64,000 nt of DNA from CAWCKS01 sp963763485. GTDB taxonomy: Bacteria > Pseudomonadota > Alphaproteobacteria > Rhizobiales > Xanthobacteraceae. Every line of letters begins with the position of its first letter. The first letter of the stretch is position 1. The stretch spans positions 310,001 to 374,000 of the forward strand of contig CAVXOW010000006.1 of assembly GCA_963763485.1 (NCBI GenBank). Direction: 5' to 3'. The notes under the pieces are model-generated. The model saw nothing but the letters and a program-made list of their open reading frames with translations, had not been told where the DNA came from and made no database searches. Both the position numbers and the translations under genes were made by a program. This document shows positions 8,938 through 17,966 of the stretch, piece after piece.

Positions 8938-11621
8938 GCCGCTCTCCCCTGTTTGATCAAACCAAGGAGCCGATCCGGACGGATCGGGATTTCATAGGGA
9001 CGCACGCCGATCGCGTTGGCGATGGCATTCGCAAGCGCCGGGGACGTTGGCACGGTCGCGACCTCGCCGATGCCGACGCTGCCGCCCATGACGTGATCGA
9101 AGCCGGCCTCGTCGAAATGCACGTCGATGTTGGGCGTGTCGGCGATACCGGGGATGCGGTAATCCTCGAGCCCGCCGCTCAGGACGTCGCCGCTACGCGG
9201 ATCGACCTCGCGCGCCTCATAGAGCGCGTAGCCAAGTCCCTGGATCACCGAGCCCGCGGCCTGGCCGCGCGCCAGCTCGTGAGCGGCGATCTTGCCCACC
9301 GCGATACCGGTGTGGACGTTCTGCACGCGGACATGGCCGAGCCAGGTGTCGACTTCGACTTCGATCACCTGCACGGAGCTCGGTACGCCTGCGCCAACCG
9401 CGAGATTCGAGAACCGGCGCAGCATGAAGCCCAGCACCATGCCCATGAAACCCGCATCGCGCAGCGGCGAGCGGACGCCCGGCACCGTGCTCTTGGCATC
9501 TTCGGCGCGCGTCTTGGCGATGCGGATGTCGGGCGACGACGCAATGAGGTCGCGCCAGGGAGCGTTCGAGCCTGGCGGCGGCGCGCTCTTGGCGCTGCGC
9601 TGAATGGCAGCCTTCAGCTCCTGCGCCGCCACCATCAGCGGCGGGACGATCGATGCGGTGGTGCGGCTGCCGCCGGAGCCTGGACCTTCCGGAAGTCTGG
9701 AGTCACCGATCCGCACCTCGATATCCTGCGGATCGAGGTCGAACTCACGTGCGACGGTATTGGCAACGACGGTTCGGCTCCCGGTGCCGATATCCTGGAT
9801 CGCGACGCTAGCCACCAGGCGATGATTTTGCACCGCAAGTTCGACGCTCGAACCGGGCTGCCACAGATAAAGCCAGAAGCCTGATGCCACGCCAACGCCA
9901 CGACGGTATCGACCATTTTGCGAGAGCGGCGCCGGCCGGTTCTTCCAGACGTCAAGCTCCAATGCCCAGTCAAACAGCCGCTGCCGGTTGGGATTTGGGT
10001 CCCAGCGTTTGCGCAACAGGACCGGATCGGTCTTCAGCCGCAAGGCGGCTTCGTCGACCGCCTGCTCCAGCGCGAACATCAGCGGCGGTCCGCCGGGACC
10101 GCGGAACGGCGCCCCGGGCGGCAGGTTGCTGACAACGTCGAAGTCGGCGAGATGCTTTGCGTCGGCCGGATAAATCAGCCGGGCGAGCCCTGCGATGGTC
10201 GAGTTGATGGCAGCACCAGTGTCGGCATAGGCGTCCATTGACAGCGCCTTCAGTGAGCCGTCCGCCGCCGGCAACAGCGACACCGTCATTTCCGCGGCCG
10301 GCCGATAACCGGTCACCGACAGCTCCTCGTGGCGATCGAAGGTGACCCGCACCGGCGCCCGCGCCGTGCGCGCCAATTCGATTGCCGCGATCGTCTCCAT
10401 GCCGAGCGCACCCTTGGAGCCAAAGCCGCCGCCGACATGATCGGCGATCACGCGCACCTTGTGCTCGTCGAGCTTGAAGCGCTTGGCGATCAGCTCCTTG
10501 AGGTGAAAGACGGCCTGCGTAGACACGTGGACCGTCAATTCGTCGCCGTCGAAGCGAGCCACTGCAGCATGTGGCTCGAGACAGGTGTGTTGCTGGGTTC
10601 CGGTGCGGAACGTGCCGTCAACCAGCAAGGGATCGCGCGCGGCGCGCGCCTCGGTGACCCATTGCCGCGCCTTCTTGGGCTTCTTGGAGAACGCAGCAGA
10701 CGGGCCACGAATATTCTTCTTCCAGGGCGCGGGCCCACCCGTCCCCTCTGAGACGTTCTCGGCGTTCTTCTTGCGACCCGAGAACACAACCGGCGCATCA
10801 TCCTTGCGCGCGGCGTCTAGCCCGACCGTCGCTTGCAACGCTTCCGTCGTGATCTTGATGGCCGCCAGCGCGGTTTGCGCTGTCTTGCGGTCGACGGCCG
10901 CAACCGCGGCGATCTGCCGGCCGACATAGCGCACCATCTTGTCGTCATCGAGCAGCGACACGACGGCTTTGACCCCAGGCATCGCACGCGCTGCGCTGAA
11001 ATCGAGATCGGTGATGCGGGCGTGGGCGACGCGCGAACGCAGGATCAGGCCCTCGAGCTGCCCGTCATGGTGGATGTCGACGGTGTATTTGGCCCCGCCC
11101 GTCACCTTGGCCCGAGCTTCGACCCTCGGCGACGCCAGCCGATCGCCATCAAATCGCCCAGCGCACGCATCCGCCACCGCGCGCAAGATGTTGTCGTAGG
11201 CGCCGCAGCGGCAGAGATGGCCTGAGAGTGCCACGCCGATCTCCTCTCGCGAGGGCGTCGCCGTACCCCTGGTGCGCCGCCACTGGTCGTGAAACGCCGC
11301 CGCCTCGACAATAAAGCCGGGCGTGCAGAAGCCGCACTGCAGCGCGTCCAGTGCCATGAACGCCTTCTGCATCGGATGCAGCTGCGGGCTGCCAATCCCT
11401 TCGACCGTGGTGATCTGCCTGCCGGCGGCCGCCTTGGCAGGCGTCAGGCAGCTCACGACGGGCGCGCCGTCGAGCAGTACCGTGCAGGCGCCGCACACAC
11501 CTGCCCCGCACACCAGCTTCGTGCCGGTCAGCGCAAGCTTGTCGCGGAGCATGTCCACCAGCAGCGCATCCGCGTCGTCCGGCAGTGTCTCGTTACGACC
11601 ATTGATCGTTACGGTGCTCAT
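8934..11621 (-). CDS. molybdenum hydroxylase, fused 2Fe-2S small subunit and molybdopterin large subunit
   Basis: 895 residues joining two proteins that are usually separate. Residues 1-155 are a CoxS-type iron-sulfur subunit: plant-type 2Fe-2S 'CGAGVCGACTVLLDG', then the alpha-helical 2Fe-2S domain 'LQCGFCTPGFI' and 'LSGHLCRCGAY'. From about 165 comes the large subunit: 'GGGFGSKGALGMETIAA', 'FRGPGGPPLMFALEQ', 'GTGSRTVVAN', and the catalytic Glu region 'GGSVGIGEVATVPTSPALAN'. A Lys-rich insert follows position 280 ('KKNAENVSEG', 'AAFSKKPKKARQW'). The enzyme would hydroxylate an N-heterocycle, aldehyde or aromatic acyl compound; no signal peptide is seen. It overlaps the TetR gene (4 nt) and CoxM (4 nt), so the three are coupled. 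Confidence 0.88.
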   Translation of the reverse strand: MSTVTINGRNETLPDDADALLVDMLRDKLALTGTKLVCGAGVCGACTVLLDGAPVVSCLTPAKAAAGRQITTVEGIGSPQLHPMQKAFMALDALQCGFCTPGFIVEAAAFHDQWRRTRGTATPSREEIGVALSGHLCRCGAYDNILRAVADACAGRFDGDRLASPRVEARAKVTGGAKYTVDIHHDGQLEGLILRSRVAHARITDLDFSAARAMPGVKAVVSLLDDDKMVRYVGRQIAAVAAVDRKTAQTALAAIKITTEALQATVGLDAARKDDAPVVFSGRKKNAENVSEGTGGPAPWKKNIRGPSAAFSKKPKKARQWVTEARAARDPLLVDGTFRTGTQQHTCLEPHAAVARFDGDELTVHVSTQAVFHLKELIAKRFKLDEHKVRVIADHVGGGFGSKGALGMETIAAIELARTARAPVRVTFDRHEELSVTGYRPAAEMTVSLLPAADGSLKALSMDAYADTGAAINSTIAGLARLIYPADAKHLADFDVVSNLPPGAPFRGPGGPPLMFALEQAVDEAALRLKTDPVLLRKRWDPNPNRQRLFDWALELDVWKNRPAPLSQNGRYRRGVGVASGFWLYLWQPGSSVELAVQNHRLVASVAIQDIGTGSRTVVANTVAREFDLDPQDIEVRIGDSRLPEGPGSGGSRTTASIVPPLMVAAQELKAAIQRSAKSAPPPGSNAPWRDLIASSPDIRIAKTRAEDAKSTVPGVRSPLRDAGFMGMVLGFMLRRFSNLAVGAGVPSSVQVIEVEVDTWLGHVRVQNVHTGIAVGKIAAHELARGQAAGSVIQGLGYALYEAREVDPRSGDVLSGGLEDYRIPGIADTPNIDVHFDEAGFDHVMGGSVGIGEVATVPTSPALANAIANAIGVRPYEIPIRPDRLLGLIKQGRAA

Positions 11622-12274
11622 CGCGAACTCCTTGATTTGCGCGACCGCGCCTGGTGAGAGGCCGGCGACTTCTTGACAGAACGAGATGTCAGGTTTTCAG
11701 GTCTGAGCGCGCCCAAGACGATCAGCCGCACCACGCGCGTCACTTCGTCGAGCATGGCAAGATCGAGCTTCAGCTCGTTGTCGCCGCGGATCGCGAACTG
11801 GATGCTTTTCGCCAGATCGAGCGCGGTCAAGCCGTCGCGCAGGGCAAGCCCCTGCTGCTTCAGCATTCGCTCGATAGTTGCGACCTCGAGCGCGATTAGC
11901 TGCTCGTGGACGCGCTGGTTGAGGTCGCCGGCCTGAAGCTGCCGCTGCGACAGCAACTCCTCCATGTGCGCGGTCTCGTCCATGCACTCGATGACATAGC
12001 GGGTCTTGGCGTCGACCTGCGCCGCAAGGACGTCGGCTAACGACTGGCCGGCCTGTTCGGCGGCCGCGCCGGCCGCGACTGCGGCATCGAGCGCACCGTC
12101 GTGCAATGCTTCGACCGCGGCGCGAAACAGCGCCTCCTTATTCTGGAAATGGTGATAGACCGCCTGCCGCGTCAGGCCGGCCGCTTCGGCGACCTGATCC
12201 ATCGAGGCGCGCCGATAGCCATATCGGGCAAAGATCTCCATGGCGGCGTCCAGGATTCGCTCCCGCGAGCTCAT
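11618..12274 (-). CDS. TetR/AcrR family transcriptional regulator
   Basis: 218 residues. The N-terminal HTH spans 'ILDAAMEIFARYGYRRASM' and 'AEAAGLTRQAVYHHFQNKEA', the classic TetR recognition helix. The C-terminal ligand domain is helical, and a basic tail ('SRSVKKSPASHQARSRKSRS') ends the protein. It is the first gene of the molybdenum hydroxylase operon, overlapping the next start by 4 nt, so it probably represses its own operon until the hydroxylase substrate binds. A palindrome directly upstream is the likely operator. Confidence 0.9.
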   Translation of the reverse strand: MSSRERILDAAMEIFARYGYRRASMDQVAEAAGLTRQAVYHHFQNKEALFRAAVEALHDGALDAAVAAGAAAEQAGQSLADVLAAQVDAKTRYVIECMDETAHMEELLSQRQLQAGDLNQRVHEQLIALEVATIERMLKQQGLALRDGLTALDLAKSIQFAIRGDNELKLDLAMLDEVTRVVRLIVLGALRPENLTSRSVKKSPASHQARSRKSRSSR

Positions 12275-12280
12275 TGGACA

Positions 12281-12310
12281 ATTTTGACATCTTTGGCAGA
12301 TTTGTCAAAT
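12281..12310. promoter_or_regulatory. palindromic operator upstream of the TetR gene
   Basis: Inverted repeat TTTGACA (12283-12289) and TGTCAAA (12303-12309) separated by 13 nt, 7 nt before the TetR start codon. The arms are perfect and extend to ATTT/AAAT at their edges. The position suits autorepression. Binding is inferred. Confidence 0.6.
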
Positions 12311-12324
12311 CGCCGAACATACGC

Positions 12325-14640
12325 TCAGCGCACCCGGAGCGTGATCGCGGCCCGCAGCGACGTGCGCGGCCCGCCGGGCGCCGGGACATTGGCGTTGGCG
12401 GCGACCGGCCCGAACGATGACGTCGCTGGCGCAGCCTGCGCCGCAGCCGCAGGAGCCGCCGACAGCGAGGCCTGGGAGGACGCGGCTGCATCGGCGGTTG
12501 ATGTCGCCGGCACCACCGCGATCGCCCGCGCCAGCGCTGCGTTGTAGTTCGGCACCGAGGTAAACGCATTGCGCGAAAAATCGTGGCTGATGCCGTCGGT
12601 GCCGCTGGAACGCTGCGAGCACACTGCGACGACAGTCTCGAGGCCCGAATCTTTCATCTGATACCTGAAGGGTGCACTGCCGCCAGGAAACTGCACGGGA
12701 ACTCCGGCGCGGACGAAATTGTCCTGCCGGAAACGGTTCGGCAGCAGCACCGTGCCTTCGCCCTTCTGATCGACGTCGGTCAGCGTCAGATAGCAGTCGC
12801 GCGGCGAAGCAATGGTGAAGACCGGCGCGTCGCCCTGGTTGTAGACATCGGCGTCGGAGGTCAATGACAGCTCGTTGTTGGCGAGCGGGCGCGCCAGCAT
12901 CAAGGGTGTCGCCATACTGGGGATAGCGACCACACGCAGGCTGGAAAGCTGGGCCGCCAATTCGCGGAACACCAATTCGAACTGGTCGCGCGGCACCGAA
13001 CCCTGTTCGAGACGGCGCAGCATCAAGTTGAAGCGCCCGTCGATCGCCGCAGCCTGTGTTCGGAATGCCTGCTTGTCGAGGCCGAACTCCGCCGCCGCGA
13101 GCATGATGTCAACGTCGTCCTCATAGCGCTTGGCGAGCGCATTGATCATCTCGACGCCGTTGAGCTTCAGCGCCGGGTCGAGGCCGGCTCGCGCCATGGC
13201 ATCGGTGAAACGCTTCGCATCACCGGCAATCAGCGCATCCATCGTCTCATGCGGTGGATAAAGGCCTTCAACCGTCTCCCGCACGGTCGGCGCGAAGCTC
13301 TTGCTTTCGATGACGAAATTGCGAACTTCATCCTTCGCCCTGCGCAACCCGGTCTCGTGGCAACCCATGCACGAGATGCCATTGGTGACGGTGAGATCCT
13401 TGCGTGAGGTGTCACGGACGATGCCGGTCGGCGCCTTGTCGATCCGCTCGCCGGTGCCGCGGCTCAGGGCGTAGCCCTGAAAACCATTCGGCAGGCTGAA
13501 CAGTGTCTCGCCGCCGTCATGACGAAACCCGTTGGCGCCGGGCCCTAGCGGATACTCGAACAGGCTCTGGCGGTCGCGATTGCCGGTGAAGTCATAGGAA
13601 GTCCAGAAATAACCGGATCTAGAGGGGTGACGCTCGATCAGCCGGTTGTTGAGGCTGATGCCGGATTTCTGGAAGGCGGCACGCTGTGCGACGAAATTGC
13701 GGATATCGTTATCAACGTCGACGCCCTGCTGGCCGGCAAGCTCGGGGAAGCTGCCAGGCAGCTTCAACAGGATGTGGTAAAGCGGTGGCTGTGCTGCGTT
13801 ATAGGCGAACCAGTCGGCGCGCACATAAGGCAGTGCCGAGCGCGTCGTCGCGTACAACGTGCCGGCCGTGGGCCCACTGGCCTCGATGTTGTACGGATAG
13901 ACCGCAAGCACGCTATCCCATTCGGTCGCACTCCAGCCGATATCGGTCAGGTTGAAGCGGATGATGGTTCCTTCCGGATCGATCGTCTCGAGCTTGATCA
14001 CGTCGGACGAGCGGCTCAGCGAGTTCAGCAGTTTGACGGCAGCCTGACGGTAGACCGCCAAGGCCTGTGGATCCGTGCAGACATTGGCGAGATGCGTCAG
14101 CGTGAGATAGCGCGTGCCGATCCGCCGTCCCCGCGGCAATCGGTCAAGGTCGGTCGCCATGAACGCTACGATGTCCGATGGCGCGATCGTGCGATGATCG
14201 CTGCAGGCTGTCGCTGGCTTGCTGCCAAGTGCGGTGATCCAGTCCTGCAGCGCCTTCAGATCGGCCTCGCTGACCGCGGGGTAGCGCGTCTCGCCCTCAT
14301 AGTTGAGGTCGTATGGCATTTCCTGGTCGGCAATCTCCCGGAAGATTTTCGATCCGTAGGGATTGCCGGGCAGGATGTAATTCGGATCGGCGGCGATCGT
14401 GTCGAGCTTCAGGATGTTGCCGAAGTTCCTGGCGGGCCGCTCGCGCGCAACCAGACGGCCCTCCTGGTGGCAACGCGCGCAATGTTTGTCGAGCACGTCG
14501 AAAGCTGCGCGCGTGACGGGATCGGTGGGTGGAACAATATCGTCGGCAACGGCAGTTCCGCCAACCAGCGCAACGGCAAAGCCGACTGCGCCTGTAGCTC
14601 CGATCAGCCACAAGCGAAATCGCAACCAGCGTTCCGCCAT
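12325..14640 (-). CDS. exported di-haem c-type cytochrome with C-terminal DUF4384-like domain
   Basis: 771 residues. The signal/anchor helix is at about 7-32 ('WLIGATGAVGFAVALVGG'). Haem-binding CARCH lies at 54-58 and CMGCH at 424-428. A long unassigned region lies between them. The C-terminus at about 620-720 ('ELSLTSDADVYNQGDAPVFT', 'CYLTLTDVDQKGEGTVLLPN') resembles DUF4384, a beta-domain often found with caspase-like proteins, followed by an Ala/Pro/Ser-rich tail. I start at 14640, with GGAG 7 nt upstream; 41 further upstream codons are open but do not look like protein. It lies downstream of the S8 protease unit on the same strand, separated by a terminator-like hairpin. The function is unknown; periplasmic electron transfer or redox sensing is a guess. 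Confidence 0.75.
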   Translation of the reverse strand: MAERWLRFRLWLIGATGAVGFAVALVGGTAVADDIVPPTDPVTRAAFDVLDKHCARCHQEGRLVARERPARNFGNILKLDTIAADPNYILPGNPYGSKIFREIADQEMPYDLNYEGETRYPAVSEADLKALQDWITALGSKPATACSDHRTIAPSDIVAFMATDLDRLPRGRRIGTRYLTLTHLANVCTDPQALAVYRQAAVKLLNSLSRSSDVIKLETIDPEGTIIRFNLTDIGWSATEWDSVLAVYPYNIEASGPTAGTLYATTRSALPYVRADWFAYNAAQPPLYHILLKLPGSFPELAGQQGVDVDNDIRNFVAQRAAFQKSGISLNNRLIERHPSRSGYFWTSYDFTGNRDRQSLFEYPLGPGANGFRHDGGETLFSLPNGFQGYALSRGTGERIDKAPTGIVRDTSRKDLTVTNGISCMGCHETGLRRAKDEVRNFVIESKSFAPTVRETVEGLYPPHETMDALIAGDAKRFTDAMARAGLDPALKLNGVEMINALAKRYEDDVDIMLAAAEFGLDKQAFRTQAAAIDGRFNLMLRRLEQGSVPRDQFELVFRELAAQLSSLRVVAIPSMATPLMLARPLANNELSLTSDADVYNQGDAPVFTIASPRDCYLTLTDVDQKGEGTVLLPNRFRQDNFVRAGVPVQFPGGSAPFRYQMKDSGLETVVAVCSQRSSGTDGISHDFSRNAFTSVPNYNAALARAIAVVPATSTADAAASSQASLSAAPAAAAQAAPATSSFGPVAANANVPAPGGPRTSLRAAITLRVR

Positions 14641-14744
14641 TCGAGAACTCCGAATCCACCCCAGCAAGTCGATATGTCTGACGGGGCGGTTTGGCGGTTC
14701 AAGAACGCGTGAAGAGCAACGCAGTCGGAAATCGGAAGTGAAAA

Positions 14745-14774
14745 GGCCCGCCCGGGGGGACAACCGGGCGGGCC
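14745..14774 (-). terminator. rho-independent terminator candidate after the S8 protease unit
   Basis: On the minus strand an 11-bp stem (GGCCCGCCCGG, 8-nt loop, CCGGGCGGGCC) is followed by TTTT. It lies 225 nt beyond the protease stop and 105 nt before the cytochrome start, so it would separate the two transcripts. The rest of the 14641-14998 gap has an A/T-rich weak hairpin near 14888-14913 and no gene. Confidence 0.6.
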
Positions 14775-14966
14775 AGCCATATTGGCGCTTGGGGTGGATG
14801 GGCGCTCGCGCCTAATATAGCCTAGAGGGAGAGGGGGTGCCTCTCACCTACGTTCGTCTTGAAGGCGGAAGCAGAGGTTCAAGCGCCCACCAAAAAAGTT
14901 AAGAAATTTTTGGCCCACTCAAAGCACTGAAAAATCTTGATGAATTCGGATTCCTGCGAGCCGCCT

Positions 14967-14990
14967 GACCATCACGCTCACGTGATGGTC
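14967..14990. other. perfect 10-bp hairpin just after the S8 protease gene
   Basis: GACCATCACG, loop CTCA, CGTGATGGTC, 8 nt past the protease stop. No T-run follows on either strand, so it could be an mRNA 3' stabiliser or a rho-type element rather than an intrinsic terminator. Confidence 0.45.
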
Positions 14991-14998
14991 GCGCCTGT

Positions 14999-16654
14999 TC
15001 AGCGAGCCGGTGCTGCGGTCGGGATTGCCTCGGTCTTCGCCGCGCCCGCGGTCAGCGAACGCGACACCGCCTGCACTGCTGCCAGCGCGTCAACAAGCCC
15101 TGCCCCGAATTGATCGTCGCGACCTTTTGGACCGAGATCGTGAGCTGTCGCCGTAAGCACCGCGCGAACTCCGTCCGGTGTAATGCCTGGATTGCGATCG
15201 ATCAGCAGCGCCGCGAGACCGGTCACGTAGGCAGCGGCAAATGACGTGCCGGAACTGACCTGATACTTGTCCTCGGGCGCCGGCATCAGGATGTCAACCC
15301 CAGGTGCGGCAACTGCTATTTGCGCGCCGCGATTGGCCTGCACGAACAGGTGATCGCCGCTGTCGGTCGCCGTCACTGCAATGACGTGGCTGTCAGCCGC
15401 CGGATAGAGCGGCGGCGAATTCGGCCCGGCGTTGCCGGCCGCGGCGACCAGCACGATGCCGCGGGCCGAACTGACCGCGAGCGCCTGCTGCACCAGCGGA
15501 TCCGCAGGCCCGGCGAAGCTCATGTTGATGATCTGCGCGTTCTGCTGCACAGCGTAATTAAGCGCCTTCAGCACCACGAACGAGGTGCTTTCAGCGCCGT
15601 TCGCGGGATTGGCGGCGAAAGCCCTAATCGCGAGGATGCGCGCCGCCGGCGCTCCGCCGACAAGGCGCGAATGCGCGACGATGGTGCCGGCCACGCCGGT
15701 ACCATGCGGGTGCGCGCCCTCCTTGCTGTTCAACGCATCGTAAGTCCCGATAATCGCCCCGGCGAGCTCGGGATGGGTCACATCAATTCCGGAATCGATC
15801 ACTGCGATCGCCACATCGGTGCCGCGCGCCAGCAAATGCGCCTCGGGCAGATGCAGCTTGGCGAGCGCGTATTGTCCGGGATCGCCCTCGACTGCCCCTT
15901 TCGTTCCGGCCTCCTGGGCCCGGTAGATCATGTTCGCCTGGGAGAAGCGGATGGCACTGTCATTCGACAGATCGCTGAGGACGCGGGCCAAGGGGCGATT
16001 GTCAGGGATACGCCAGCGAAAGATGGTCGCGGCAAGCAACGGGAAGCTCTGCGACTCGACGCGCGTCAATCGGTGACGCTGCGCCAGGGCATCGACTTGC
16101 GCGTCGGTCGGAGTCCCGTCGACAACGATGAGCACGTCGCGTGACGCGGCCTGCAGATTCGTCGCTGCTGCGAGATTGTCGCGGCCGCCGGACGATTGCG
16201 GCAGTGTGTCGATGCGCTTGCGCGAGCCGCCGGCAACGCGCGCGCCGTAATGGTTGTGGCCCTTGCCCCAATCCTCGGTGAGAAAATTATCGTCGAGGCC
16301 GCCACCGCGGTTTTGCTGCTGCATCAAGCGTGTGTTCGGTAGCACTGCCGAGGGGTCGGGTTGCGCGCCGACGATGCGTGGAACGACGGTCGTGGTGGTG
16401 TTGACGGTGGTGGTGGTCGTAGGGGTCGTGGGGGTGGTAACCGGGGGCGGAGCAACGACCGGTGGCGATGGCGCGATCGATGTTAAAATGCTGGGAGGGG
16501 TTGCCGCGGGCACGGCGATGCCGGGAACAAGCGGCCCACGGTTTTGTGCGTTGGCGGATACCGCGGAGCCAATCAGGAGTCCCAGTGCCGCGAGCAGCAG
16601 CGCAACAGATCCCGGGATCCCTGCACTGCCTCTCAAAGTTTCCCTGCTGCTCAT
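14999..16654 (-). CDS. exported subtilisin-like serine protease (S8 family)
   Basis: 551 residues. The signal peptide is about 1-36 (hydrophobic 'VALLLAALGLLIGSAVSA', cut near ANA-Q). A Pro/Thr low-complexity linker lies at about 66-90. A prodomain-like alpha/beta segment is at about 172-246. The catalytic triad is Asp287 in 'AVIDSGIDVTHP', His317 in 'HPHGTGVAGTI' and Ser471 in 'SSGTSFAAAYVTG'; the oxyanion Asn408 is in 'AAAGNAGPNSP'. All key residues are present, so it should be active in the periplasm or outside the cell. The anti-sigma and ECF sigma genes lie immediately upstream on the same strand (80-nt gap). The anti-sigma C-terminus looks like this protein's prodomain, which hints at a regulatory link. 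Confidence 0.9.
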   Translation of the reverse strand: MSSRETLRGSAGIPGSVALLLAALGLLIGSAVSANAQNRGPLVPGIAVPAATPPSILTSIAPSPPVVAPPPVTTPTTPTTTTTVNTTTTVVPRIVGAQPDPSAVLPNTRLMQQQNRGGGLDDNFLTEDWGKGHNHYGARVAGGSRKRIDTLPQSSGGRDNLAAATNLQAASRDVLIVVDGTPTDAQVDALAQRHRLTRVESQSFPLLAATIFRWRIPDNRPLARVLSDLSNDSAIRFSQANMIYRAQEAGTKGAVEGDPGQYALAKLHLPEAHLLARGTDVAIAVIDSGIDVTHPELAGAIIGTYDALNSKEGAHPHGTGVAGTIVAHSRLVGGAPAARILAIRAFAANPANGAESTSFVVLKALNYAVQQNAQIINMSFAGPADPLVQQALAVSSARGIVLVAAAGNAGPNSPPLYPAADSHVIAVTATDSGDHLFVQANRGAQIAVAAPGVDILMPAPEDKYQVSSGTSFAAAYVTGLAALLIDRNPGITPDGVRAVLTATAHDLGPKGRDDQFGAGLVDALAAVQAVSRSLTAGAAKTEAIPTAAPAR

Positions 16655-16734
16655 GCGTGATCTTTCAAGCGCCGCGACAGCGGATCGTGCCGGCAGCTTT
16701 TCGCCGCCGTTTCTGATGCCGAATGGCCGGGACG

Positions 16735-17409
16735 CTATTGCGCCAATTCGGCAAAGCTTATGATCTGCTCGCCTTGCAACTTCTTCAACAGCGCCTCGGT
16801 GTCGGTCTTCGCCAGCACTTTGTCGCCGACCTGAACGCGGAACATGCCGGCAGTTGGTCCGGTCACGATCGAAGCGTTGTAAGCGTCGAGCAAGCGCGTG
16901 ATGTCAGACAGCTTCGCATCCGGCAGGAAACGTACCAGCACGGGCGTGCCGCGAACCGCCTGCGCCGGCGCAGACGCAACCTCGTAACCGCCAGGCAATG
17001 CCTTGGTCAGGATCGCGCCGATCACACCGGCTTGCAGCACAAGCGCAACCGCACCGATCGCCGCCGAGTAAGCGAGCGTGCGCGGCGACAGGCTGACGAT
17101 GATGTCGGCAATGCGCGCGATCACGTTGGCCGGCCGCCGGGCAGGCCGCCTCGGCTCCGCCTCGATGGCCGCGAACAATTTCTGCATCGCGCGCGACGAC
17201 GGCGCGCCAAGGCTTTCATTGACGTGGATGGTCTCGGCAATCTCGTCCTGGATCAGGGCGTATTGCTTGGCAAGCTCCGGATCGCGCTTCAGCGCGTCAT
17301 CGACACGCCGCGCATCGCGCGAATTGAGCGTTCCCGTCGCATGCCAGGGCAGCAGCCCCTCGATGTCATCAGGCTCCATCACACCCACCCCCAAAGTCAT
17401 GGCAGTCAT
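16735..17409 (-). CDS. membrane anti-sigma factor with a protease-prodomain-like periplasmic domain
   Basis: 224 residues. The N-terminal anti-sigma helix bundle includes 'DDIEGLLPWHATGTLNSRDA' without zinc-binding Cys. One membrane helix spans about 112-136 ('YSAAIGAVALVLQAGVIGAI'). The C-terminal domain (155-224) has the order strand 'VLVRFLP', helix 'LSDITRLLDAYNA', strands 'SIVTGPTAGMFRVQV', helix 'TEALLKKLQGE', strand 'IISFAEL'. That matches the strand/helix pattern of the neighbouring protease's residues 172-246. I start at 17409, where ATG overlaps the sigma stop (ATGA); the longer upstream open frame lies inside the sigma gene. It should hold the sigma factor at the membrane and respond to a periplasmic signal. 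Confidence 0.82.
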   Translation of the reverse strand: MTAMTLGVGVMEPDDIEGLLPWHATGTLNSRDARRVDDALKRDPELAKQYALIQDEIAETIHVNESLGAPSSRAMQKLFAAIEAEPRRPARRPANVIARIADIIVSLSPRTLAYSAAIGAVALVLQAGVIGAILTKALPGGYEVASAPAQAVRGTPVLVRFLPDAKLSDITRLLDAYNASIVTGPTAGMFRVQVGDKVLAKTDTEALLKKLQGEQIISFAELAQ

Positions 17410-17966
17410 GGCCAACCTCTCTCCACGCCGGCTTTCTTGAGTAGCCCGGCCAGTTTCTTGCGCGCATAAAACATACGCGTCTTCACCGTGTTCTCCGGGA
17501 TGCCCATGATTGCCGCCGCTTCTTCTACCGATTTCTCGTGGTAGTAGACGAGGTCGATCACTTCCCGGTGCTCGGGCGACAATGCTGCGATGCATTGGCG
17601 CAGAGCGTTCCCCGTATCCTGCTTCTCGAGGACGACTTCTGGATCGTCGGATGTATCCTCGATCGCTGCGGCCGTCTCATCGTCAAGTTCCGCATCCTTC
17701 CTGCGCCGCAGGACGGACAGCGCCTTAAATCGTGTTATCGCCAGCAGCCAGGTTGAAACGGCAGAGCGGCCTTCGAATTTGCCGGCCTGACGCCAAACGT
17801 CCAGAAAGACCTCGCTGATGAGGTCCTCCGCAACCAACTCATCTCGCGTGAGCCGCAGCGCAAAGCGATAGACCCTGACATGGTGCCGCCCGTACAGCAC
17901 CTTCATGGCCAGCCGGTCTCCTTGCGCGATCCTGGCGATCAGGCTTTCGTCCGAATTCGCCTGCAT
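17406..17966 (-). CDS. ECF-family RNA polymerase sigma factor
   Basis: 186 residues with sigma70 region 2 ('YGRHHVRVYRFALRLTRD', 'AEDLISEVFLDVWRQAGKF', 'VSTWLLAITRFKALSVLRRR') and region 4 ('ALSPEHREVIDLVYYHEKSV', 'IPENTVKTRMFYARKKLA'). It is the first gene of a sigma/anti-sigma/S8-protease unit and overlaps the anti-sigma start by 4 nt. It would direct polymerase to its own regulon, probably including this operon. I could not identify a convincing ECF promoter in the upstream gap. Confidence 0.92.
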   Translation of the reverse strand: MQANSDESLIARIAQGDRLAMKVLYGRHHVRVYRFALRLTRDELVAEDLISEVFLDVWRQAGKFEGRSAVSTWLLAITRFKALSVLRRRKDAELDDETAAAIEDTSDDPEVVLEKQDTGNALRQCIAALSPEHREVIDLVYYHEKSVEEAAAIMGIPENTVKTRMFYARKKLAGLLKKAGVERGWP

